A DNA stretch of 64,000 nt from Baekduia alba (GTDB lineage: Bacteria > Actinomycetota > Thermoleophilia > Solirubrobacterales > Solirubrobacteraceae), in NCBI RefSeq assembly GCF_028416635.1, contig NZ_CP114013.1, positions 4,030,001-4,094,000 on the forward strand, given 5' to 3'. Positions 16,287-24,234 of this stretch are shown piece by piece. The notes below the pieces were generated by a model. It saw only the letters and a list, made by a program, of their open reading frames with translations. It was not told the DNA's origin and did not search any database. Within the stretch, counting starts at the first letter, position 1; each line of letters starts with the position of its first letter. The translations under genes were made by a program, and so were the position numbers.

Positions 16287-16736
16287 CTAGGCGGCCGTGA
16301 CGACCGCGTCGATCTCGGCGGGGTCGCAGGCCGGGACGTCGTCGGTGACCACGGCCGCGACGACGCGGCGGCCGGTCCTGCGGTCGACGAGCGCGACCGC
16401 CGGCCGGTCACCGTCGCGCAGGTGGCGGTCGCCCCATTGCATGAGCCCGACCACGACGGGATACAGGTCCCACGCCTTCGCGGTCGCCCGGTAGGCGTGG
16501 CGCGGCCGCCGGCCCTCTTCGCGGTACTCCTCCCGCTCCAGCAGCCCGGCGTCGACCATCTCGGCGAGGCGCCGGCTGAGCACCGACGGCGAGATCCCGA
16601 GGTGGCGCTGGAGGTCCTCGAAGCGACCCACGTCGTTGTAGACCTCGCGCAGCACGACGAGCGTCCAGCGCTGCCCGACGACGTCCAGCGCCCGGATCAC
16701 GGGGCAGTCGGCGAGGTCCACTGAGGTCCATTCCAT
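16287..16736 (-). CDS. HxlR family transcriptional regulator
   Basis: This 149-residue protein has the HxlR winged helix signature: DCPVIRALDVVGQRWTLVVL near 10-29 (Cys at 11), RFEDLQRHLGISPSVLSRRL near 38-57 and REEYREEGRRPRHAYRATAK near 68-87. HxlR proteins respond to aldehydes, reactive electrophiles or thiol stress. It is divergent from the enoyl-CoA hydratase gene, with about 96 bp between starts, and probably controls it. Confidence 0.9.
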   Translation of the reverse strand: MEWTSVDLADCPVIRALDVVGQRWTLVVLREVYNDVGRFEDLQRHLGISPSVLSRRLAEMVDAGLLEREEYREEGRRPRHAYRATAKAWDLYPVVVGLMQWGDRHLRDGDRPAVALVDRRTGRRVVAAVVTDDVPACDPAEIDAVVTAA

Positions 16737-16753
16737 GTCTTCGATCCTACCCC

Positions 16754-16783
16754 TTGACTACGGCATGAGAAGCCAGCTAGGTT
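16754..16783 (+). promoter_or_regulatory. Putative promoter for enoyl-CoA hydratase gene
   Basis: TTGACT at 16754-16759 and TAGGTT at 16778-16783 are separated by 18 bp, a plausible sigma-70-type -35/-10 pair in the HxlR-divergent region. Confidence 0.4.
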
Positions 16784-16832
16784 GGCAGCGCACTCGCTGA
16801 CTACTACTTCCGAAGCCAGGATTGACGCGAAC

Positions 16833-17678
16833 ATGAACGACAACTACGCGACCCTGTCGGTCGCACTCGACGCCGGGGTGGCGACGGTCACCGTCGACCA
16901 CCCGCCGGTCAACCTGCTGGACGCGGCGCTCACGGGCGACCTCGACGCGTTCGTGACCGCCGTCGCCGAGGACCCCGCGGTGCGCGTCGTCGTCCTGCGC
17001 AGCGCCGACCCGGAGTTCTTCCTCGCCCACGGCGAGATGGGCATGGTCGCCGACGAGGAGGTGCTGGCGATGCTGGCGGACCTCCCGAGCGGCTCGCTGA
17101 ACCCGCTGCAGCTCCTCGGCCAGCGCTTCCGCGCGCTGCCCCAGGTGACCATCGCCGAGATCGCGGGCCGCGCGCGCGGCGGCGGCGCCGAGCTGGCGAT
17201 GGCCTTCGACATGGCCTTCGCCGCGCTGGACGACACCCGGCTGGCCCTGCCCGAGGTCAGCCTCGGCATGATCCCCGGCGGCGGCGGCACGCAGCGTCTC
17301 CCCCGCCTGACCGGCCGCGCCCGAGCGCTGGAGGCCATCCTCGGCGGCGACGCGTTCGACGCCGCGACCGCCGAGCGCTACGGCTGGATCAACCGCGCGC
17401 TGCCGGCCGACGAGCTGCGCCCGTTCGTCGACCGCTTCGCCCGCCGGATCGCGTCCTATCCCGCCGCCGCGATCGCCGCCGCGACGGACGCCGTCGACGC
17501 CTCCGCCCTCCCGCTCGAAACCGGCCTCGCGACCGAGAACGAGCTCGTCTGCGGCGTCTTCGGCCTGCCCGAGACCGCACGCCGCACGCTGGCCGTCCTC
17601 GCGGCCGGCGCGCAGACCCGCGACGGCGAGCGCGACCTCGAGGCGCTCGTCGCCGCGGCGCCGTGGGCCGGGGACTGA
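16833..17678 (+). CDS. Enoyl-CoA hydratase/isomerase family protein
   Basis: This 281-residue crotonase-fold protein shows the oxyanion-hole region ARGGGAELAMAFD around 117-129 with the first catalytic Glu, and LALPEVSLGMIPGGGGTQRL around 139-158 with the second Glu. Both acid residues of hydratases are therefore kept. The N-terminal half has VDHPPVNLLD. Substrate is unknown. The ATG at 16833 is preferred because the longer frame starts with TTG inside the promoter. It is convergent with the GntR gene, 3 nt apart. Confidence 0.9.
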   Translation: MNDNYATLSVALDAGVATVTVDHPPVNLLDAALTGDLDAFVTAVAEDPAVRVVVLRSADPEFFLAHGEMGMVADEEVLAMLADLPSGSLNPLQLLGQRFRALPQVTIAEIAGRARGGGAELAMAFDMAFAALDDTRLALPEVSLGMIPGGGGTQRLPRLTGRARALEAILGGDAFDAATAERYGWINRALPADELRPFVDRFARRIASYPAAAIAAATDAVDASALPLETGLATENELVCGVFGLPETARRTLAVLAAGAQTRDGERDLEALVAAAPWAGD

Positions 17679-17681
17679 CGA

Positions 17682-18344
17682 TCAGGCGCCGCGCGGGCGG
17701 CGACCGAGGCCACGCATGATGTTGGCCCGGACCAGCCGCCCGACGCGGGCGGCGGCGCCGGCCTCCGCGGCGGCGATGATCGCGTCGTGCTCCTCGGCGG
17801 AGCCCTCCGCCGGCGCGAGGTCGGCGAAGTACACCATCTCCATCCGGCGGAACTGGACGTCCAAGACCTCCAGCGCGCTCAGCAGGTACGGGTTGCGCGC
17901 GGCGTCGAGCAGGACCTGGTGGAAGGCCGCGTCGGCCTCCCGCGCCGCGACGGCGTCGCGTGCCTTCGCGGCGGCGCGCAGGCGCGCGTTGGCGCCGTTC
18001 AGGGCGCTGAAGTCGTCCGGGCCGAGCCGCGCGGCGGCCGCCTCGGCCGCGACGCCGTGCAGCGCCCCGAGCGGTGGGTACAGCAGCTCGATGTCCTCCG
18101 CGACGGCCGGCGCCACGCGGGTGAGGCGGTTCGGCTCGGTCTCGACCATCCCGTAGTGCTGCAGACGCTGGAGCGCCTCGCGCACGGGCGTTCGGCTGAC
18201 GCCGAGCCGGCTGGCGATCGCGTCGTCGCGGATGACCTCGCCCGGAGCGAGCGACCCGCTCACGATCGCCTCGAGCATGGTGTCGAAGACCTGGTCGCGC
18301 GCGGTCTTGCGCGCGACGCGATCGACGTCTGCGGGCAGCGGCAC
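17682..18344 (-). CDS. GntR family regulator, FCD subfamily
   Basis: This 220-residue protein has an N-terminal GntR winged helix (ASRLGVSRTPVREALQRLQH near 45-64) and an FCD all-helical ligand domain with AFHQVLLDAARNPYL and the AxxAxEEHDAIIAA metal/ligand motif. The GTG start lies 2 nt after the stop of the uronate-dehydrogenase-like gene. It likely controls that two-gene operon through the CCAATATATTGG palindrome at 19202. Confidence 0.9.
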   Translation of the reverse strand: MPLPADVDRVARKTARDQVFDTMLEAIVSGSLAPGEVIRDDAIASRLGVSRTPVREALQRLQHYGMVETEPNRLTRVAPAVAEDIELLYPPLGALHGVAAEAAAARLGPDDFSALNGANARLRAAAKARDAVAAREADAAFHQVLLDAARNPYLLSALEVLDVQFRRMEMVYFADLAPAEGSAEEHDAIIAAAEAGAAARVGRLVRANIMRGLGRRPRGA

Positions 18345-18346
18345 GG

Positions 18347-19162
18347 TCAGCTGCCCTTGCTGGGCCACGGCGCGTCGGCCCAGCCGCCGTAGGAGGGCGC
18401 GGCGTACGCGCCGCCCTGCAGCGCAGCCGGCGGACCGTCCGCGCCGGCCAGGTCGGCGGCGAACGCCTCGGCATCGTCCTGCGGGACGTAGCCGATGCGC
18501 CGCGCGCCCGGACCGGGCGGCCACCAGCTCCGGGTGTTGGCCGAGACGCCGTACACGATGACGTGACCGAAGCCGGCCGGTGCGTCGAGCGCGGCCGCGA
18601 AGAGCGCCACCGCGTCGCGGTGGCTGAGCCACGTGCTCAGGTGTCGCGGCTCGGACGGCCGCGCCTCGAACGAGCCGATCCGGATCGAGACGACGTCCAT
18701 CCCGAAGCGGCCGGCGTACATCGCCGCCAGCGCCTCGCCGAACGCCTTCGTGGCGCCGTAGAGGCCGTCCGGTGCCACCGGCTCGGCGCCGGTCAGCGGC
18801 TCGCTCGTGCCACGCAGGCCGGTGATCCGGTTCGAGCTGGCGTACACCACCCGGCCCACGCCGGCGCGGCGCGCGGCCTCGAAGACGTGGAACGCGCCGT
18901 GCAGGTTCGGGCCGGCGAGAACGTCGAACGCCGCCTCGTCCGCGACGCCGCCGAGGTGGATCACCGCCTCGGCGCCCTCCATCAGCGCGATCACCGCCAC
19001 CGCGTCGGTCAAGTCCACCACCTTGAACTCCTCTCCGGCGGCGAGCGCCGCGGAGGCGATCGGCCGGACGTCGCTGGAGCGCAGCGCGGTGCCGCGCGCC
19101 GAGAGCCCCGCGCGCAGGACCGTGCCGACGTCGCCCGCCGCGCCGGTGAGGACGACCGTCAT
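18347..19162 (-). CDS. Uronate dehydrogenase-like NAD-dependent epimerase/dehydratase
   Basis: This 271-residue extended-type SDR has TGAAGDVG at the start, YASSNRITG, the YGATKAFGE catalytic YxxxK, RIGSFEARP and VYGVSANTRSWW. These match uronate dehydrogenases, which oxidise glucuronate or galacturonate C1 to the aldarolactone. It is co-transcribed with a GntR-FCD regulator, a common arrangement for uronate genes. Another sugar or sugar acid is possible given the apionate-type operon next door. Confidence 0.78.
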   Translation of the reverse strand: MTVVLTGAAGDVGTVLRAGLSARGTALRSSDVRPIASAALAAGEEFKVVDLTDAVAVIALMEGAEAVIHLGGVADEAAFDVLAGPNLHGAFHVFEAARRAGVGRVVYASSNRITGLRGTSEPLTGAEPVAPDGLYGATKAFGEALAAMYAGRFGMDVVSIRIGSFEARPSEPRHLSTWLSHRDAVALFAAALDAPAGFGHVIVYGVSANTRSWWPPGPGARRIGYVPQDDAEAFAADLAGADGPPAALQGGAYAAPSYGGWADAPWPSKGS

Positions 19163-19201
19163 CGCCGGCGCGCCCGCGCTGAAGCTCGTGACATATGAAA
19201 G

Positions 19202-19213
19202 CCAATATATTGG
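19202..19213. promoter_or_regulatory. Perfect 12-bp palindrome CCAATATATTGG
   Basis: This perfect AT-rich palindrome lies 40 bp upstream of the uronate-dehydrogenase-like start in an otherwise GC-rich region and probably includes or overlaps the -10/-35 region. It is the best candidate operator for the GntR protein of 17682-18344. Confidence 0.5.
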
Positions 19214-19275
19214 ATGCTGAGCACTACGGCCGGCGATGGCGCTGCGCGCGTGGCCGTCGCGCGTCGTCGCCCGCG

Positions 19276-19908
19276 TCAGGCGCGGCGGCTGACGACGACC
19301 TCGAGCCGGCGCGGCCCGTGGACGCCCTCGACGCGGACGAAGCCGATGTCCGACGTCGCCGACGGGCCGCTCACCAGCGTCAGCGGCCGCGGCGTGCCGG
19401 CCAGCCGGGCGATCGCCTCCGGCACCGTGCCGACGATCTGGTCGGCACCGACGACGCACACGTGGACGTCGGGCAGGAGCGTGATCGCCCGGCGGCCCTG
19501 CCCGACGCCGCCGTCGAGGATCAGCGTGCCGGTCTCGGCGATCGCCAGCGCGCAGGCGGTCACGACCGCGCCGACCTGCGCCAGCCGCGCGTGCGGCAGC
19601 GGCGGGTCGTCGGCGAGCGCCGCGATCCCGGTGGGCACCCAGCCCGCGGGCAGGTCGGCCGGGACCACGGCATCGGCGGCGGCGTGCCGGGTCAGCGCCG
19701 CGGCGACGGCCGCGCCGACCTCGCTCGCGTCCTCGACGACCGTCACGCCGGCGCGGTAGTCGCCGACGCGCTGGGTGAACCGCGCCACCGGATCGGCCAC
19801 GCGCGGCGCCGCGGCCGCGGCCGCCGGCGCAGGCGGCGGAGCCGGCGCACGTTCGTCGCCGAGCGCGTCGCGGATCCGCCGCAGGACCTCCGCCCGCGCG
19901 GCGCTCAT
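19276..19908 (-). CDS. lutC: LutC-like LUD domain protein
   Basis: This 210-residue protein has an Ala/Pro-rich linker near 20-40 and then the LUD domain: VVTACALAIAETGTLIL, LLPDVHVCVVGADQIV and LVSGPSATSDIGF. This is LutC, one subunit of the LutABC iron-sulfur L-lactate oxidation complex. The ATG overlaps the lutB stop (ATGA). It is the last gene of the seven-gene leftward operon. In this context the complex may oxidise another 2-hydroxy acid such as glycolate (inference). Confidence 0.88.
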   Translation of the reverse strand: MSAARAEVLRRIRDALGDERAPAPPPAPAAAAAAPRVADPVARFTQRVGDYRAGVTVVEDASEVGAAVAAALTRHAAADAVVPADLPAGWVPTGIAALADDPPLPHARLAQVGAVVTACALAIAETGTLILDGGVGQGRRAITLLPDVHVCVVGADQIVGTVPEAIARLAGTPRPLTLVSGPSATSDIGFVRVEGVHGPRRLEVVVSRRA

Positions 19909-21290
19909 CGCGAACGCCACCACTCACGGAACGTCTGCTCCGGCGGCGCCGGCAGATCGCGGAACGTCGTCCACGGCTTGAGCGGGCCCGGCAGCCGGCG
20001 CTCGAGGCGCCCGTCGCGCGACAGCGGCCGGCCCGCCGTCCGCAGCGCCCGCTGGGCCAGCTCGTACTTCCGCCGCGTGCCGAGCACCCGCGCCATCGCG
20101 CGCATCGCGGCCCGCTCGCTCGGCGGCGCGCCGTGCTCGCGCGCGACGCGCCCACGGAGGTGGATGAGCACCGACGGGATGTCGATCTTGACCGGGCAGA
20201 CCTCGTAGCACGCGCCGCACAGCGTGCTGGCCGACGGCAGCGTCGCGTGGCGCTCGAAGCCGTCGATCAGCGGGCTGAGGATCGCGCCGATCGGCCCGGC
20301 GTAGGTCGCGTCGTAGGCGTGCCCGCCGGCGCGCTCGTAGACCGGGCAGACGTTGAGGCACGCCGAGCAGCGGATGCAGCGCAGCGCCTGGCGCCCGATC
20401 GCGTCGGCCAGCGCGGTGGTGCGCCCGTTGTCGAGCAGCACGAGGTGGAAGGCCTGCGGCCCGTCGCCGGGCGTCACGCCCGTCCAGAGCGAGGTGTATG
20501 GGTTCATCCGCTCACCGGTCGACGAGCGCGGCAGCAGCTGGAGCATCGCGCCGAGGTCCTCCCAGCGCGGCACGACCTTCTCGATGCCCATCACCGTGAT
20601 CAGCGTGTCGGGCAGCGTGGTGCACATCCGCCCGTTGCCCTCGGACTCCACGACACAGATCGCGCCGGTCTCGGCGACGGCGAAGTTCGCGCCCGACACG
20701 CCGACGCGGACGCGCAGGAACCGCTCGCGCAGATGCCGCCGCGCGACGCCGGCGAGCTCCGCCGGGTCGGTGCTGAGCCCGGTCTCCCCCAGCTCGCGCT
20801 CGAACAGCGCGCGGATGTCCTCGCGGCTGCGGTGGATGGCCGGGACGAGGATGTGCGACGGGCGGTCGTCGCCGAGCTGGACGATCAGCTCGGCCAGATC
20901 GGTCTCGTAGGCCGCGATCCCGGCCGCGGCGAGCGCGGCGTTGAGGCCGATCTCCTCGGTGGCCATCGACTTGACCTTGACGACCTCGTCGGCGCCGGTG
21001 GCGCGCACGAGCGCGGTCACGATCGCGTTCGCCTCGCCGGCATCGCGCGCCCAGTGGACCTGCCCACCGGCGGCGACGACGTTGGCCTCGAGGCGCTCCA
21101 GGTGCGCGTCGAGCGCCAGCAGGGCCGCGTCCTTGATGGCCGCGCCCGCGGTGCGCAGCCCCTCCCAGTCGTCGACCTCGGCCACGGCGGCGTCGCGCTT
21201 GGCGCGGATCGTCGTCGTGGCCTGACGGAGGTTGCGCCGCAGCTGCGGATCGTCGAGCCCGGCGCGCGCGGCGCTGGCGAACCCGCTCAC
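19905..21290 (-). CDS. lutB: LutB-like LUD/4Fe-4S protein
   Basis: This 461-residue protein has an N-terminal LUD domain (VVKVKSMATEEIGLNAAL, GVSGANFAVAETGAICVVES) and a C-terminal ferredoxin domain with CIRCSACLNVCP and CGACYEVCP, two 4Fe-4S clusters, followed by a basic tail. It is the central electron-transfer subunit of LutABC. The GTG start overlaps the lutA stop. All expected cysteines are present. Confidence 0.9.
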   Translation of the reverse strand: MSGFASAARAGLDDPQLRRNLRQATTTIRAKRDAAVAEVDDWEGLRTAGAAIKDAALLALDAHLERLEANVVAAGGQVHWARDAGEANAIVTALVRATGADEVVKVKSMATEEIGLNAALAAAGIAAYETDLAELIVQLGDDRPSHILVPAIHRSREDIRALFERELGETGLSTDPAELAGVARRHLRERFLRVRVGVSGANFAVAETGAICVVESEGNGRMCTTLPDTLITVMGIEKVVPRWEDLGAMLQLLPRSSTGERMNPYTSLWTGVTPGDGPQAFHLVLLDNGRTTALADAIGRQALRCIRCSACLNVCPVYERAGGHAYDATYAGPIGAILSPLIDGFERHATLPSASTLCGACYEVCPVKIDIPSVLIHLRGRVAREHGAPPSERAAMRAMARVLGTRRKYELAQRALRTAGRPLSRDGRLERRLPGPLKPWTTFRDLPAPPEQTFREWWRSR

Positions 21291-22018
21291 GTCGCCCCCA
21301 GGATCTCGGCGAGGTGGAGCGTCCGCACCCCGGCGCGCCCGCGCCGCAATCCGCCGTCGATGTGCAGCAGGCAGGACGCGTCCCCCGCGCAGCAGACGTC
21401 GGCGCCGGTCCGCAGGATCCCGGCGACCTTGTCGGTCAGCATCGCCGCGGACGTGTCGGCGTTCTTGATCGAGAAGGTGCCGCCGAAGCCGCAGCACGTC
21501 GTCGCGTCTGGCAGCTCGACGAGCTCGAGCTCGCGCACCGCGCGCAGGAGCCGCAGCGGCCGGTCGCCGAGCCCGAGGCCGCGCAGCCCGTGGCAGGTCG
21601 GGTGGTAGGTCACGCGGTGCGGGAACACCGCGCCGACGTCCTCCAGGCCGAGGACGTCGACGAGGAGCTCGGACAGGTCGTGCACCCTGGGCGCGAGCGC
21701 CGCGGCGTCGGCGGCCAGCTGCTCGTCCTCGGCCGCGCGGGCCAGCGCGGCGAACTGCTCGCGCACCATGCCGACGCACGACGGGGAGGGCGAGACGATC
21801 GCGTCGTGGTCGTCGGCGCCGAAGACGCGGACGAACCGGCGGGCCAGCGCCGTGGCCTCGGCCGGGTAGCCGGTGTTGGCGTGCATCTGGCCGCAGCAGG
21901 TCTGCTCCTCGGGGAACACGACCTCGTGCCCCAGCCGCTCGAGCAGCTCGACCGTGGCCCGCCCCACCGCGGGCGAGAGCGTGTCGGCCAGGCACGTGAC
22001 GAAGAGCGCGACGCGCAT
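21287..22018 (-). CDS. lutA: LutA-like CCG-domain protein
   Basis: This 243-residue protein has two cysteine-rich CCG domains: FPEEQTCCGQMHANTGY near 35-51 and DATTCCGFGGTFSIKN near 172-187, each with a preceding partner Cys (TCLAD near 8; YHPTCHG near 143). It is the GlpC/GlcF-like subunit of the LutABC complex. It follows the apnO-like gene by 6 nt, tying lactate/glycolate-type oxidation to the sugar-acid operon. Confidence 0.9.
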   Translation of the reverse strand: MRVALFVTCLADTLSPAVGRATVELLERLGHEVVFPEEQTCCGQMHANTGYPAEATALARRFVRVFGADDHDAIVSPSPSCVGMVREQFAALARAAEDEQLAADAAALAPRVHDLSELLVDVLGLEDVGAVFPHRVTYHPTCHGLRGLGLGDRPLRLLRAVRELELVELPDATTCCGFGGTFSIKNADTSAAMLTDKVAGILRTGADVCCAGDASCLLHIDGGLRRGRAGVRTLHLAEILGAT

Positions 22019-22024
22019 TTTCGA

Positions 22025-22870
22025 TCAGCCTTGCTCACCGGTGATCCGGCCCACGCTGAGGCGGACCGCGTCGGGCGCGAACGCCTCACGCCAACCCGGC
22101 TGGATCAGGTCCTCCATCGCGTCGCGCACCGCCTGCTTGGCCCCGTCGGAGAGCTCCCAGTCGAGCTCGCCGAACAGCAGCGCGCAGGAGATCTGCACGT
22201 GGCCGAGCAGGAAGTCGCGGGCGGCGAGCGGGTCGACGCCGCGCGCGACCACCTCGTCCAGCGCGTCGCGGATGAGCTGGATGCAGGTCAGCGTGATCGT
22301 CTCCGACATCGCCGGCTCGAGCAGCGCCATGTCGGCCAGCGACACGCGGAAGCTGCGCAGGACCGGCCGGAAGACGCGCTCGGCCAGCGCGACGCCGCGC
22401 GCGTAGTCGGACTCCGGCCCCCAGACGAGCGCGTGCACGAGCGACTGGCGCGCGAGACCGCCGCCCCAGTAGTCGCGGCGCGCCTCGATCGTCGGCTCGG
22501 CGAGCAGGTCGAACAGCGGCGGGTGGGTCGGGTGGGTGACGAAGCAGCCGACGTCGTCGCGCCGGGGGATCTTGTCGGCGTGCGCGCCGGCCGGGTCGAG
22601 GCAGACGACCAGCGCGCCGGGATCGAGCCGCGGCACGACATCGGCGGCGACGTCGCCGACGATCCGATCGGGGACGGCGAACACGACCAGCTCGGCGCCG
22701 CGGTACGCCGCGTCGGGCGGCGTCGTCGCCCATCCCTCGGCGGCGAGGCGCGCGACGCCGGCCGGGTCGTTCTCCACGAGCGTCAGGCGATAGGTCGCGT
22801 CGTCGCGCAGCGACCGCCGGACGCGTCCCCCCATGCGGCCGGCCGCGCCGACCAGCGTGACGTCGATCAT
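22025..22870 (-). CDS. apnO: D-apionate oxidoisomerase-like dehydrogenase
   Basis: This 281-residue protein has a Rossmann loop VGAAGRMGGRV and a phosphogluconate-dehydrogenase-type C-terminal domain with THPTHPPLFD, LEPAMSETITLTCIQLIRDA and QISCALLFGELDWELSDGAK. This is the architecture of ApnO, which uses NAD(P) to turn D-apionate into 3-oxo-isoapionate. Its ATG overlaps the DUF1537 kinase stop, and two RuBisCO-like genes lie upstream, the known apionate context. Assignment rests on family plus neighbourhood; other branched or linear sugar acids are possible. Confidence 0.75.
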   Translation of the reverse strand: MIDVTLVGAAGRMGGRVRRSLRDDATYRLTLVENDPAGVARLAAEGWATTPPDAAYRGAELVVFAVPDRIVGDVAADVVPRLDPGALVVCLDPAGAHADKIPRRDDVGCFVTHPTHPPLFDLLAEPTIEARRDYWGGGLARQSLVHALVWGPESDYARGVALAERVFRPVLRSFRVSLADMALLEPAMSETITLTCIQLIRDALDEVVARGVDPLAARDFLLGHVQISCALLFGELDWELSDGAKQAVRDAMEDLIQPGWREAFAPDAVRLSVGRITGEQG

Positions 22871-24234
22871 GCTTGCACCTCGATGGGCTCGTGGATGGTG
22901 GGCCGGCCCAGGCGGACCTCTTCGAAGAAGCTCGGGCTGCCGGTCTGCCCGCCCTTGCAGATCACCTCGACGCCGTCCGGCGCGGCGGGGCCGTGCAGCC
23001 GGCAGAACGGCATGGCGGGCGCGAAGGCGCCGGCGATCTCCAGCGCCTCGGCGCCCAGCTCGCGCAGCACGTCGCCCGAGGAGTCGCCACCGGCGATCGC
23101 GAGCCGGCGGACGGGCGTCCGGGCGAGGACGTGGCGCGCGACGGCGCCCAGCGTCGTGCCCAGCCGGCGGCGCTCCGATCCCGACAGCTGGGGCAGCCTG
23201 ATCGCCTCGTCCCCGTCCCCCAGCGCGCGGCCGGCGGTGTGGACGACCACGCTGGTGCCGGCTTCCAGAGCGGCCCGCGCCTCCTGCGCCGCGACCTCCA
23301 CCGCCCGCGCGCCCGCCTCCGGGCGCGTCGCGCTGGTGAGGTCGAGCGCCACCTCCACCCAGCCGTCGCGGGCCGCGCGGGCGATCTGGCGGTCGGTCAC
23401 CGGCGACCGGCTCCCGCACACCGCGAGGACCACGTCCTCGACCTGGCGCTCAGGCGCGCCCAACGGTTGCTGGCCGAGCGCGTCGGCCAGCCCGTGCTCG
23501 AGCCCCGAGGAGCCGACGACCAGCAGCGGCGCCTCCGCGGCCCGCGCGCACAGGACGCTCGCGAGCAGGCGCAGGTGCCCGTCGGAGGTCGTGTCGCACA
23601 CGAACGTGTCGATGCCCAGGTCGGCGAGGGCGTCGATGCGCGCCTCGACGGCCGGGCGACCGGCGTTCAGCGTGACGAGGTCGAGGTCGCCGATCGGGCG
23701 GGCCGACTGCGCGGCCAGCACGCGCCGGACGTCGCTCTCGGCCATCGGCGTGACCGGGTGCGCGCGCATCGTCGGGTGGCGGTCCAGCCGGAAGACGGCG
23801 CTGTCGCCGCCCGAGCGCGCGAAGAGGTTGGAGAACGCGCACCACCGCCCCAGGCGCGGGGCGGCCGGCATGACCGCCACGAACGGCGAGCACACCACGT
23901 CCTGGGCGGCGTCGATCGCCGCGCCGATGGAGCCGACCAACGACGAGGAGTCGAACGTGGAGCAGATCTTGTAGTGGATCAGGCGGGCGCCCGACGCGAG
24001 CATGACCTCGGCGGCCGCCGAGACGGCGTTGCGCACCTCGGCCGGGGCGAGGGTCCGGGTGCTCCCGGCCCAGCCGACGGCCTGCGCCCAGGGATAGCGC
24101 TCCAGCTGCGCGCGGTCGGGCGGCGCGACGTTGAGCACCGCGCGCAGCCCGGCCTGCGCGAGACCTTCGAGCACGTCGATCGACCCGGTCATGTCGTCGC
24201 CGTACCAGGCGACGAGCGGGCGCTCAGGCGACAT
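22867..24234 (-). CDS. oiaK: DUF1537 four-carbon acid sugar kinase family, OiaK-like
   Basis: This 455-residue protein starts with WYGDDMTGSIDVLEG, the N-terminal substrate loop of DUF1537 kinases, and has a C-terminal nucleotide part with AIAGGDSSGDVLRELG, CRLHGP and ICKGGQTGSPSFF. DUF1537 enzymes phosphorylate 3-oxo-tetronates or 3-oxo-isoapionate. Next to apnO and RuBisCO-like genes the best reading is 3-oxo-isoapionate kinase. It overlaps the RuBisCO-like gene by 11 nt. The symbol is inferred from context. Confidence 0.75.
   Translation of the reverse strand: MSPERPLVAWYGDDMTGSIDVLEGLAQAGLRAVLNVAPPDRAQLERYPWAQAVGWAGSTRTLAPAEVRNAVSAAAEVMLASGARLIHYKICSTFDSSSLVGSIGAAIDAAQDVVCSPFVAVMPAAPRLGRWCAFSNLFARSGGDSAVFRLDRHPTMRAHPVTPMAESDVRRVLAAQSARPIGDLDLVTLNAGRPAVEARIDALADLGIDTFVCDTTSDGHLRLLASVLCARAAEAPLLVVGSSGLEHGLADALGQQPLGAPERQVEDVVLAVCGSRSPVTDRQIARAARDGWVEVALDLTSATRPEAGARAVEVAAQEARAALEAGTSVVVHTAGRALGDGDEAIRLPQLSGSERRRLGTTLGAVARHVLARTPVRRLAIAGGDSSGDVLRELGAEALEIAGAFAPAMPFCRLHGPAAPDGVEVICKGGQTGSPSFFEEVRLGRPTIHEPIEVQA

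Noticed and set aside
20133-21608. Long plus-strand frame opposite LutB
   Set aside because: Same reason: shadow of a gene with intact 4Fe-4S and LUD motifs on the other strand.
21314-23974. Very long plus-strand open frame (886 codons) opposite LutA, ApnO and OiaK
   Set aside because: It is the antisense shadow of high-GC genes: composition is Arg/Ala/Asp/Val-rich and low complexity, with no domain, and it lies over three clearly recognised genes.
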